This document shows positions 51,154 to 59,014 of a stretch of DNA of 64,000 nt, one piece after another (the first letter of the stretch is position 1; each line of letters starts with the position of its first letter). The notes beneath the pieces were generated by a model. That model was not told where the DNA came from, made no database searches, and saw nothing but the letters and a program-made list of their open reading frames with translations. Both the position numbers and the translations under genes were made by a program. The DNA comes from Paramicrobacterium agarici (GTDB lineage Bacteria; Actinomycetota; Actinomycetes; Actinomycetales; Microbacteriaceae), in NCBI RefSeq assembly GCF_002563955.1, contig NZ_PDJE01000001.1, forward strand, positions 1,922,001 through 1,986,000, in the 5' to 3' direction.

Positions 51154-51782
51154 TGACAACGCGCAAGCTCGCGGTTGTGACGTCGGGGCTCAGCACCCCG
51201 TCGTCGACACGAATGCTGGCGGACCGGCTCGCGGAGGCGACGAGGGAAAAGCTCGTCGCGACGGGTGCCGATGTGGACGTCACGACGATCGAAGTCCGCG
51301 ACCTCGCGCATTCGATCACGAACAATATGCTCACGGGCTTTGCCGACGACGCGCTGCAGGGCGCGATCGACGCGGTGACGGGAGCAGATGGTCTCATCGC
51401 CGTCTCGCCCGTCTTCAAGACGAGTTACGCGGGACTGTTCAAGTCGTTCATCGACGTGATCGATAACACGGCGCTCACGGATCTCCCGGTCGTGGTCGGC
51501 GCAACAGGAGGTACCCCGAGGCACTCGCTCGCCCTCGACTTCGCGATGCGACCGCTCTTCACCTACATGCACTCCGTCGTCGTGCCGACGGGAGTGTATG
51601 CGGCGAGCGACGACTGGGGCGCCGGTGCAGAAACGGTGAAGGCCCTGCCCGAGCGAATCGACAGAGCGGCGCGCGAACTGGCGGCGCTCATGGAACATTC
51701 AACGCGCTCAGAGAACGTCGTGGATCCCTTCGCACTCGATGAGAACTTCGACCAGCTGCTCGGAGGCTTCCAAGGCAACTGA
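51153..51782 (+). CDS. CE1759-family FMN reductase
   Basis: 209 residues. Flavodoxin-like NAD(P)H-dependent FMN reductase: LAVVTSGLSTPSSTRML near the N-terminus (FMN phosphate loop), VSPVFKTSYAGLFKSFID, VVGATGGTPRH. Supplies FMNH2 to the monooxygenase encoded just before it. Starts within the stop codon of that gene. Strong hairpin follows. Confidence 0.9.
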   Translation: MTTRKLAVVTSGLSTPSSTRMLADRLAEATREKLVATGADVDVTTIEVRDLAHSITNNMLTGFADDALQGAIDAVTGADGLIAVSPVFKTSYAGLFKSFIDVIDNTALTDLPVVVGATGGTPRHSLALDFAMRPLFTYMHSVVVPTGVYAASDDWGAGAETVKALPERIDRAARELAALMEHSTRSENVVDPFALDENFDQLLGGFQGN

Positions 51783-51798
51783 CCTTCTCGCGCAGAAC

Positions 51799-51836
51799 GA
51801 GGGCGGACGAATCGGCACGTCGATTCATCCGCCCTC
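51799..51836. terminator. Hairpin terminator between FMN reductase and DUF5302
   Basis: 16-bp stem from 51799-51814 (GAGGGCGGACGAATCG) and 51821-51836 with one mismatch, loop GCACGT; flanking GCAGAAC / GTTCTGC can extend it. It serves convergent genes. Confidence 0.75.
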
Positions 51837-51855
51837 GCGGCGTGTTCTGCGGTGC

Positions 51856-52050
51856 TCAGCCGGTCTTGCGCCGGAAGTCGCGCTGATGATCAGCGCGCCC
51901 CTGCGCGTGGTCGACAGGTGAATTGTCGCGCAGATGGTCGTCGCCGTCGATCGGCCCCTTCTGCTGGTTGTTCTTGCGGTCGAGCGCCTCTCGGAACTTG
52001 CGCTTGACGTCTTCTGGCGGTCCCTGTGGTGTTGAATCGTCGGAGCTCAT
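51856..52050 (-). CDS. DUF5302 domain-containing protein
   Basis: 64 residues, very polar and rich in Asp, Lys, Gln and Gly. The core PPEDVKRKFREALDRK is the DUF5302 signature of small actinobacterial proteins; function unknown. GAGGAGGA precedes the ATG on the minus strand. Confidence 0.82.
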   Translation of the reverse strand: MSSDDSTPQGPPEDVKRKFREALDRKNNQQKGPIDGDDHLRDNSPVDHAQGRADHQRDFRRKTG

Positions 52051-52170
52051 CGTCCTCCTCGCATGCAGCGGCGATGATCGCCGCAGGTTTACCGGTTCGA
52101 CTCAGACTAGGCGACAGCGTGCGCGACCACCAGAGCAGGAGCAGCGACGGCCGTGCGACACAATAGAGGG

Positions 52171-52629
52171 ATGCTGCGCAGGCGAACTCTCTTCGGTGTC
52201 CTGACGCTTGTCTACGCGATGTTCATCGCAGCGATAACGCTGACACCCGAACCGTTCGGCGACGGCGTTGAAGGCACGATCGACCGGGCGCTCCAGGCCC
52301 TTTCGCAGCATCCGCTGACCTCGTGGATCACGTACACCCTCGTGGAGTTCGTGGCGAACATTGGAATGCTCGTGCCGTTCGGCCTGTTCGTTGCGCTGTG
52401 CGCAGGCCGACGACTTTGGTGGGTCGGCGCCGTTGCGAGCCTCGCGTACACCGTCTTCATCGAGTCGTTTCAGGCGCTCGTGCTGTCGGCGACGCGTTAC
52501 GCGACCATCAGCGATGTCATCGCAAACAGCGTCGGCGGCCTTGTGGGAGCGCTTGTCGTGTACCTGGCGGCAACCGCGACCGATGCCCGAACTCGCCGTC
52601 GTTCAGCCTCCTCCACGAGCGGCACGTGA
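52171..52629 (+). CDS. VanZ-like family membrane protein
   Basis: 152 residues, four membrane helices. Family features: an early ITLTPEPFG segment, VEFVANIGMLVPFGLFVAL and SVGGLVGALVVYL. VanZ-type proteins have been linked to teicoplanin resistance and envelope functions, but most members are uncharacterised. CACAAT ends six bases before the ATG, so this gene too may be leaderless. Confidence 0.82.
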   Translation: MLRRRTLFGVLTLVYAMFIAAITLTPEPFGDGVEGTIDRALQALSQHPLTSWITYTLVEFVANIGMLVPFGLFVALCAGRRLWWVGAVASLAYTVFIESFQALVLSATRYATISDVIANSVGGLVGALVVYLAATATDARTRRRSASSTSGT

Positions 52630-52642
52630 CTGTCGAGGGTTC

Positions 52643-52651
52643 TGCTAACAT
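52643..52651 (+). promoter_or_regulatory. Extended -10 promoter of rpsO
   Basis: TGCTAACAT: an extended -10 box (TGN TAACAT). The transcript would start near 52658, giving a leader of about 80 bases before the rpsO ATG; such leaders often carry S15 autoregulation sites. Confidence 0.5.
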
Positions 52652-52740
52652 TGTTCAGTTGCCGTATACCGGCCGCGGATAAAGAGAGCTCGCACAACGG
52701 GTGACGGGCACCGCGCAACGACAGGAAGGGGATCGATTCT

Positions 52741-53010
52741 ATGGCACTTGATGCAGAGACCAAGAAGGCGATCATCGAAGAGTACGCAACCCACCCCGGT
52801 GACACTGGATCCCCTGAGGTCCAGATTGCCGTGATGACCGAGCGCATCAAGGGGCTCACCGAGCACCTGAAGGATCACAAGCACGACCACCACTCGCGTC
52901 GTGGTCTGCTCCTTCTCGTCGGTCAGCGTCGTCGCATGCTGGGCTACCTGTCCGATGTTGACATCAACCGCTACCGCAAGCTCATCGAGCGTCTTGGTTT
53001 GCGCCGATAA
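52741..53010 (+). CDS. rpsO: 30S ribosomal protein S15
   Basis: 89 residues, exact family length. Helical protein that binds the central domain of 16S rRNA; motifs [42 protein letters not shown] precedes the ATG. In most bacteria pnp follows directly; here a terminator and four genes intervene. Confidence 0.98.
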   Translation: MALDAETKKAIIEEYATHPGDTGSPEVQIAVMTERIKGLTEHLKDHKHDHHSRRGLLLLVGQRRRMLGYLSDVDINRYRKLIERLGLRR

Positions 53011-53032
53011 GCGTATATCGCACTTCTTCCAG

Positions 53033-53060
53033 ACGGCCGTCACCTTTTGGTGGCGGCCGT
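53033..53060 (+). terminator. Terminator of rpsO
   Basis: 12-bp stem ACGGCCGTCACC (53033-53044) / GGTGGCGGCCGT (53049-53060) with one G-T pair, TTTT loop, followed by TTT. Confidence 0.8.
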
Positions 53061-53105
53061 TTGACGTAGGCTGACTGTCGGAAACATTGAGTGAAAGGAC
53101 GTCAC

Positions 53106-53288
53106 ATGAGCCGTGCGCTCAAGCTGATTCTCGCGATCGTCATTTTCATCGTCGCGATCGTGATCGTCTGGAACGTGATCGGTGCCCTCTTCCACGTTGC
53201 CGTTTTCCTCATCAAGGCGCTCTTCGCGATCATCATCGCGGCGATTGTCGTCGGTATCTTCTATTTCGCCGTGCGGAGTCGTGATTGA
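53106..53288 (+). CDS. Small two-helix hydrophobic membrane protein
   Basis: 60 residues, nearly all hydrophobic: two membrane helices (about 7-27 and 31-54) with a basic N-terminus and RSRD at the end. AAAGGAC lies upstream of the ATG. Its stop codon overlaps the TTG start of the next gene (TTGA). Too simple to classify. Confidence 0.7.
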   Translation: MSRALKLILAIVIFIVAIVIVWNVIGALFHVAVFLIKALFAIIIAAIVVGIFYFAVRSRD

Positions 53289-54052
53289 GCGACAACGTCG
53301 TCGTCAAGCAGGACGCCGCGGCACCAACCGGATTCTTCGAGGCGGAGGCCGCGGGGCTGCGCTGGCTCAGCGCGGCGAACGGGGTTCGCTGTGCTGAGGT
53401 TGAGGGAGTGTCGCCGGGCAGAATCGAGCTGCGCCGCATCATCGAGACGTCTCCAAGCAGAGCTGCGGCCCGTCGATTCGGAACAGAGCTGGCTGTCACG
53501 CATGATGCCGGCGCCGCCTCGTTCGGCGCTCCGCCCGACGGCTGGGACGGGCCGCTCTTCATCGGCAGCCGAAGAATGCCCTCCGAGACGTCAGAGCACT
53601 GGGGCGACTTCTACGCGAGCGCGCGCGTTCTGCCGTTTCTCGATGTCGCCGAGCGCGCCGGCAACCTCACCGGGGCAGAGCGTGAAACGGTTGAGGCCGC
53701 GTGTGAGGTGATCTCTCGCGGCGCATTCGACGACGGCGAGACGCCAGCGCGCATTCACGGAGACTTGTGGAACGGAAACGTGCTGTGGGCAGAGCACGGC
53801 GTGGTTCTCATCGATCCCGCCGCCCACGGCGGACATCGGGAGACTGATCTCGCGATGCTCGCTCTCTTCGGGTGTCCGAATCTCGCTGATGTTCGTGAAG
53901 GCTATGAAGCCACGCATCCGCTCATGCCGGGGTGGGAGGAGCGCATCCCCGTTCACCAGCTGCATCCTCTCGCCGTGCACGCTGCGGGACACGGGCGCGG
54001 GTACGGCGTGGAGCTGGCACGTGCTGCGCGCGCTGTGCTTCAGCTCGGCTGA
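53285..54052 (+). CDS. Fructosamine kinase family protein
   Basis: 255 residues. Aminoglycoside phosphotransferase-like kinase fold: catalytic loop RIHGDLWNGN with Asp160 and the metal-binding LIDPAAHGGHRETDLAML with Asp177. Bacterial members phosphorylate ribulosamines or related glycated amines and are thought to repair glycation. TTG start overlaps the previous gene by four bases (TTGA). Ends one base from the convergent acyltransferase gene. Confidence 0.9.
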   Translation: MSDNVVVKQDAAAPTGFFEAEAAGLRWLSAANGVRCAEVEGVSPGRIELRRIIETSPSRAAARRFGTELAVTHDAGAASFGAPPDGWDGPLFIGSRRMPSETSEHWGDFYASARVLPFLDVAERAGNLTGAERETVEAACEVISRGAFDDGETPARIHGDLWNGNVLWAEHGVVLIDPAAHGGHRETDLAMLALFGCPNLADVREGYEATHPLMPGWEERIPVHQLHPLAVHAAGHGRGYGVELARAARAVLQLG

Positions 54053-54053
54053 T

Positions 54054-55214
54054 TCACCGTTCGGCGTCGTCAGACTTCGGTGGCACAGTCGGGACGCTCT
54101 CGGTCTTCGGTCGCTTCGATCCCGTTGGGTCGGTGCGGCTCGGCCCCGCAGGGAGACGATCGTCGCGCGTGAAGAGCCAGTGCGGTTTTGGCTCAATGAG
54201 CGGGCGGAAGAACCGGCGAACTGGGGACGTCGACAACAGAACCGCGAGCAGAAAGCTCACGGCAATCATGACGGGCAGCAGGAAGTCAGCGAGTGCCTCG
54301 TGCTTGAGAAGCCCAGATTCGCGGATCGGATAGAGCGCGAAGCTGTGCAGCAGATAGACGTACATCGTCGCTTGACCGAACCCAGTGAACATGTTGTGAC
54401 GGCGGGGAATCAGCGCAAGGAACGCGACGATCAGCACGGCATTCAGAGCAATCACTGCAAGACGCACGGCGCCTGCCCACCACGCGTCTTGACCGAGCCC
54501 GTCGTACGACTGGTCGTAGAAGAACCAGTACCGCAGGTCGATCGCACGCCAGACGTCGATGAAGGTCCAGACCGCTGCCGTCCACACGGCGAACACTGCG
54601 AGCGCGGCGAGGCGGAGCCACCAGGGAGTGTGCGCATCAAGCTTCAGGCGGGTGACGAGGTCCCACTTCTTCACGCGCCAGCCGAGCACGAAAAACGGCA
54701 GAATGCCGAACAGCCGCGCCAGCGAGAACGTGCTGTCGACGTTATCGAGGTAGCCGACACCGACCGAGAACACGATGGCCCAGAAGAGCGGCCAGCGAAC
54801 GAGTGCAAGGTACGGCAGCACGAGACGGAAGATCGCGAGAGCGAGAAGAAACCACAGGGTCCACGACGGCTTCGTGGGATTAAGCGTCTCGTCACCTTCG
54901 GCGAAGAACTTGACGACCGTCCAGATCGTCTCCATGAAGACATACGGAAGAACGATGTCGGTGATCACGCGCTTCATCTGCCTGATCGACGGAGGACCGG
55001 ACTTCGAGAAGTAGCCGCTGATGAACGCGAACGCCGGCATGTGGAACGAATAGATCACGAGATACACCGTGAGCGCAGCATCCGAGTCGCCAACGAGCCT
55101 TTGGATGCCGTGGCCCACGACGACCAGCACGATGCACGCGAACCGAGCGTTGTCCCACAGGGGCACACGCTTGCTGCGAGTCGGAACGGATCCGGTTTCG
55201 GGTGCACTCGGCAT
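54054..55214 (-). CDS. Membrane acyltransferase (acyltransferase-3 family)
   Basis: 386 residues, about 10 membrane helices. N-terminal helix with the catalytic-type histidine VVVGHGIQRL (His35), FAFISGYFSK, and a basic C-terminal tail. Family members O-acetylate or O-acylate extracellular polysaccharides and lipids. AAGGACA is upstream on the minus strand. It starts 15 bases after the end of the patatin gene and so is likely the second gene of that operon; both are predicted to act on lipids or glycolipids. Confidence 0.88.
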   Translation of the reverse strand: MPSAPETGSVPTRSKRVPLWDNARFACIVLVVVGHGIQRLVGDSDAALTVYLVIYSFHMPAFAFISGYFSKSGPPSIRQMKRVITDIVLPYVFMETIWTVVKFFAEGDETLNPTKPSWTLWFLLALAIFRLVLPYLALVRWPLFWAIVFSVGVGYLDNVDSTFSLARLFGILPFFVLGWRVKKWDLVTRLKLDAHTPWWLRLAALAVFAVWTAAVWTFIDVWRAIDLRYWFFYDQSYDGLGQDAWWAGAVRLAVIALNAVLIVAFLALIPRRHNMFTGFGQATMYVYLLHSFALYPIRESGLLKHEALADFLLPVMIAVSFLLAVLLSTSPVRRFFRPLIEPKPHWLFTRDDRLPAGPSRTDPTGSKRPKTESVPTVPPKSDDAER

Positions 55215-55229
55215 GATTGTCCTTTGCGA

Positions 55230-58200
55230 TCAGGGGGCGGAGGGGCGGCGAGCATCGTCATCGGTGAAGCGGTCACGTGTGCTCGGTGGAAGCTCGGGAA
55301 GCCACCACAGCACCGATCCCCAGAGGAGGATGGCGAGGACGACAGTCGAGAGCGTCGTGAGAGTCGGGAAGGGAGTGTCGGTGACGCGGGTGGCGATCCA
55401 GACGGGGGCGGATCCCGCCAGCGCGGAAAGCATGCTCGTCGCGAGAGGATTGGCGAGAAGACCGCGCATCGTCGGCGCTGCCCTCAGCCATCCGACCGTG
55501 AGCAAGGCGGAGACAACGGCTCCCGTGAGCACCACAGTGACAGGCGTCGTCCACCGATGGCTGAGTTGCAAGGGGCCGAGAACCGCGGGGGCGGCAATGA
55601 CGCTCGCTGCCCACGCGGCAAAGACGCTGATGCTCAGCACGTAGTGTCTCCCCGGCGACGGTGACGGAGAAAGCGAGCGCGCCCGTGAACAGCCTGCGAC
55701 GATTGCGGCAGCCACGGAGAGAATCCACCACGTGGCATCGAGCCCGCGAAGCGCCACGGTAGCTGACCCAGCAGCCGCCGTAACACTCGCGAGAACGCAC
55801 AGAACGGCACCCTGCGCCCGCGCGCTCCTGCGAAGCATGACCATGTCGGGAATCGTGTCGCGGGGCAGCGGAATCGATACGTGATGCAAGCGCCGGATGA
55901 CGTGCCGCCACCGTTTCGAGGCGTTGATGAACCCCGCGCACGCCGCCGCGATAATCACCGCCGAGATGACGTGGGCCGGCCACGTCATCGAGAGTTCAGT
56001 GGGCCCGATCAGCCCGTTGAGACCGGCGATGACCGCGGCGGCCAGCCCGACCGTCGCCCCGATCAGGGCAGCGCGCACCGGTATCGCCGCGGCGGGCAGA
56101 CCGACGGCGAACGGGCGAGCGAGTGCCACGAGAACGCGTCCGATCGGACCCACCGATCTCGTGAGAGCGCGCGATGCCACGCGAAGGCTGCGCGAGGCGA
56201 TGGCGAGACGATACTGACCCGCGAGGTTGTTCAGCGTGTCGCCGCCGAACTCGAAGGCGTCACGGATCTCCTGCGTCGTTCGAGGCTTCTCGGCGGTGTC
56301 AGAAAGCGGAGCATCGTCTGAGGCGGCGAGTTCAGCGAAGAGCGACGACTGAACCTCGTCGACGTCGTCGGGTACGGCGCGGCGCGAGGAAGGGGAGCTT
56401 GTTGACCGTTCTGCAAGGATCCGCACGATCGCCGCGGCAGCGTCGAGCCGTCCCCACCACCAGTCGTTTGCTCTCCACTTTCTGCTGAGGAAGCCGCCGA
56501 AATTGAACAAAAGCGAGCCGGAGAGTTTGTCATCTGACGACAGGGACGGAGCGTGAAAGAGGCGCTCTGTCGTCTCATCAGTGACGTCTGCGGGATCGAG
56601 AGAGAGGGCGATTCGGGCTCGACGCCTCTGGCGCCGACGTATGAGAGCACCGAACTGCTCAGGGTGCGCGGGTGGCTCATCTGCCGTGAGACGATCAAAC
56701 GTCAGCGAGCTGATCGGCTCAGGGATTCCGCGCGGGGCGAGAAACGGCGCGAGGTCGCGCGCACCGGCGTCTTTGCGGGGGAAGGCGCTGAATGGGCTGT
56801 GCGCCCACGTCTCATCTGCTTCGGCGGGCGGAGACGCGTTGCGGAGCATCGTGACGACGTCGTCGAGCTGTCGCCAGAGTGCATCGACGTCGGCGTTGCC
56901 CTGCGCCTCGATCCAGGCATCGATGGCGCGCTGAGCAATTCTCGGCCGTGCTTCACCCGCGTCGAGCACGCGAACTGTCGATGCATCGCGCAGGTCGGTT
57001 GCTCGACCGAGCACCGTATAGAGCCTGAGCCGAATGTCGGCGACGGGCGGGTCGGAGCGCCGGAGAGCGGGCGGCAGCTGCTCGATCGCGCGCACCCAGG
57101 ACAAGCCGCACAGGGCGGCGTCGAGTGCGGCCTGGGGCCCGCAAGCAATGGCGCGGATACCGGGCGATGTCAGACGAGGCTGGTCAGACACTCGCGAATA
57201 GCGGTCGTCGGCGACGCGCTCAAGATCCTCGCGGTCTCCGGCATCCCATGGAGCCCATACGGAGCGTGAGTCGAGATTTGCGGAGCTCTGCCAGGCCGAC
57301 GGGTCGGTCGTGACAGCGCTGAGATGCTCCACGTCTGCAGAGGCTCGATACCTGACATATGCACGCGTGGCAGCATCCCGATCGAATCCGGCTGCTGTAC
57401 GAGCCGCGGCATAAGCGTCGCCCCTGGCAATCTCGCGGAGCAATGCCAAGCGGAACCGTTCAATGCGAGCGATCTCCTCGGAGCCGGGCTCGCGCTCCTC
57501 GGCTGACCAGCTGTCTGCTCTGAGCACGTTGAGGATGCGCGATTGTCTGTCCGAAAAGCGCCGCAGCACAGAGAGCGGTCCGCGAGCGGGCTCGGGCGGA
57601 CCATAGTGCGTGGGGCGGATCGTGCGCGGAGAAGGAGCCAGCGGGCTCGGATCGAGATAGAGCACAAGGCGCGACGACCGCGTCGTCGACGCGGACCGTC
57701 GAGCGGCCTTGAACGCCTGGTCGATGGGCACCTCGTCGAGGATGCTGCCATCAATCACGCGAAACGGATGATTCCACGTCGGCCGATGTCCGCTGAACGC
57801 GTATGACATGTCGATGTGCGTTTCGTCGCCTTCGACCCGTTCGTCTGGACGCTTCGTCTTCGAGAAGATGAGCGCAGGTTCGAACGCTCCCGGGTACGAG
57901 GACGTTGACCGCGCGGCGTAGGAGAGGCGCGCGAGGTCGACGCCGTCGCCGATCTCGCGTGGAATGCCCCGGCCGGCTTCGGAGCCTTCGTCAGTTTCGT
58001 CCCCGACGAAATGAAAGTAACCGCGACTGTCGCGCGCACCGGGCACGCTCCTGTCCGCGCTGTCGATGACTGTTGCCGCGAGGTCAATGCTCACACGAGG
58101 CGCTCGGTGCCCGTGGTTTCGAGGAACATCGTCAGCTGTATGCAGATCGTGAAGAGCGCGAGTGACGCGCGGCCAGAAGTAGTAATCCCCGCGCAGCAGG

Positions 58201-58700
58201 GAGTCGACGCGGCCGAAGCCTGGCGGCTGCAGGAGCTGCCGGATGTCCGCGGCATCCTGCCATGTCTCGAGAAGAGTGTTGACGCTCGCGCCCGCTCGCT
58301 GCGCGACGGCATAGACGACGGCGTTGAGGCCGCCCGCGCTTGCCCCAGCAAGCACGTCGATCTCAACGGCGTCAAGGCCGGCGTCCGCGAGAAGGCGCGC
58401 ATACACGCGCGCTCTCGCGATCTCGGGCGCGTCGAGCGAGGGCGGGTCGGTTCCCGACGGGGGAGTGTAGAAGCCGTCCCATCCGTCTGACGTTCGGCGA
58501 AGACTCACGCGCCGGGCAACATCGAGTTCTGCGATGGCCCCGCCGATCCAGACGGCAAGGCTGACGCCGCCCCGCAGGGCAAGGGCGACCCGCAGGACGT
58601 GCCCGTTCGGGCCGGCACCGACTCCGTCGGGCGACTGAAGGCTGAGGGATGCTGGAGAACCGATGCCGAGGGCGACGATGTATTGCGACGAATCCGTCAT
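55230..58700 (-). CDS. Patatin-like protein with DUF3376 and membrane C-terminus
   Basis: 1156 residues. N-terminal patatin phospholipase domain: glycine-rich oxyanion loop RGGVSLAVWIGGA (43-55), nucleophile GASAGG with Ser121, and catalytic Asp317 in VIDGSILDEVP. A long middle region of DUF3376 type follows, and the C-terminal 260 residues hold about eight membrane helices. Likely a membrane-bound lipid acyl hydrolase; the substrate is unknown. GGAGGGG precedes the ATG. It is followed by a membrane acyltransferase, so hydrolysis and re-acylation could be paired. Confidence 0.88.
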   Translation of the reverse strand: MTDSSQYIVALGIGSPASLSLQSPDGVGAGPNGHVLRVALALRGGVSLAVWIGGAIAELDVARRVSLRRTSDGWDGFYTPPSGTDPPSLDAPEIARARVYARLLADAGLDAVEIDVLAGASAGGLNAVVYAVAQRAGASVNTLLETWQDAADIRQLLQPPGFGRVDSLLRGDYYFWPRVTRALHDLHTADDVPRNHGHRAPRVSIDLAATVIDSADRSVPGARDSRGYFHFVGDETDEGSEAGRGIPREIGDGVDLARLSYAARSTSSYPGAFEPALIFSKTKRPDERVEGDETHIDMSYAFSGHRPTWNHPFRVIDGSILDEVPIDQAFKAARRSASTTRSSRLVLYLDPSPLAPSPRTIRPTHYGPPEPARGPLSVLRRFSDRQSRILNVLRADSWSAEEREPGSEEIARIERFRLALLREIARGDAYAAARTAAGFDRDAATRAYVRYRASADVEHLSAVTTDPSAWQSSANLDSRSVWAPWDAGDREDLERVADDRYSRVSDQPRLTSPGIRAIACGPQAALDAALCGLSWVRAIEQLPPALRRSDPPVADIRLRLYTVLGRATDLRDASTVRVLDAGEARPRIAQRAIDAWIEAQGNADVDALWRQLDDVVTMLRNASPPAEADETWAHSPFSAFPRKDAGARDLAPFLAPRGIPEPISSLTFDRLTADEPPAHPEQFGALIRRRQRRRARIALSLDPADVTDETTERLFHAPSLSSDDKLSGSLLFNFGGFLSRKWRANDWWWGRLDAAAAIVRILAERSTSSPSSRRAVPDDVDEVQSSLFAELAASDDAPLSDTAEKPRTTQEIRDAFEFGGDTLNNLAGQYRLAIASRSLRVASRALTRSVGPIGRVLVALARPFAVGLPAAAIPVRAALIGATVGLAAAVIAGLNGLIGPTELSMTWPAHVISAVIIAAACAGFINASKRWRHVIRRLHHVSIPLPRDTIPDMVMLRRSARAQGAVLCVLASVTAAAGSATVALRGLDATWWILSVAAAIVAGCSRARSLSPSPSPGRHYVLSISVFAAWAASVIAAPAVLGPLQLSHRWTTPVTVVLTGAVVSALLTVGWLRAAPTMRGLLANPLATSMLSALAGSAPVWIATRVTDTPFPTLTTLSTVVLAILLWGSVLWWLPELPPSTRDRFTDDDARRPSAP

Positions 58701-59014
58701 TACCGCCCCTCCGTTCTCGGTGAGTCCACGCTAGCGCTCGCCGCCGGCGGCGTGCCAGAGCGGGAGAATACGGGCTCTGAACAGGCGACTCTGATAGCAT
58801 CGTGCTTAATCGATCGATTGATCGATATGCAAGAACGGAGCAGGCCGGCAGGAAGCTGGTCCTCGGTGGTGGATTTCTCTCAGCGGCAGGGTGAGAGCGA
58901 TTTTCTACTGGAGATCAGCCATGACGACCTCGACTGTGGTCATGAGTATGTACTGCCTGTTCTGCTCCGTGAACGTCGGGCGTGCGCGCCCGCGGACACA
59001 TAAGGAGAGTGACC
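58701..59014. other. Divergent gap between patatin and pnp, no gene
   Basis: 314 bases. Contains the palindrome CGCCGCCGGCGGCG (58739-58752) near the patatin start, an AT-rich operator-like dyad (58809-58826), and the AAGGAG ribosome-binding site for pnp (59002-59007). A frame opening at 58921 runs into pnp in another phase and has no ribosome-binding site, so I do not call it. No convincing -10/-35 pair for pnp was found. Confidence 0.5.
58809..58826. promoter_or_regulatory. Operator-like dyad built of ATCGAT units
   Basis: ATCGATCGATTGATCGAT differs from its own reverse complement at two positions only. It stands out in a GC-rich gap between the divergent patatin and pnp genes and could be a repressor site (TetR- or GntR-sized), but no regulator gene is adjacent. 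Confidence 0.4.
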
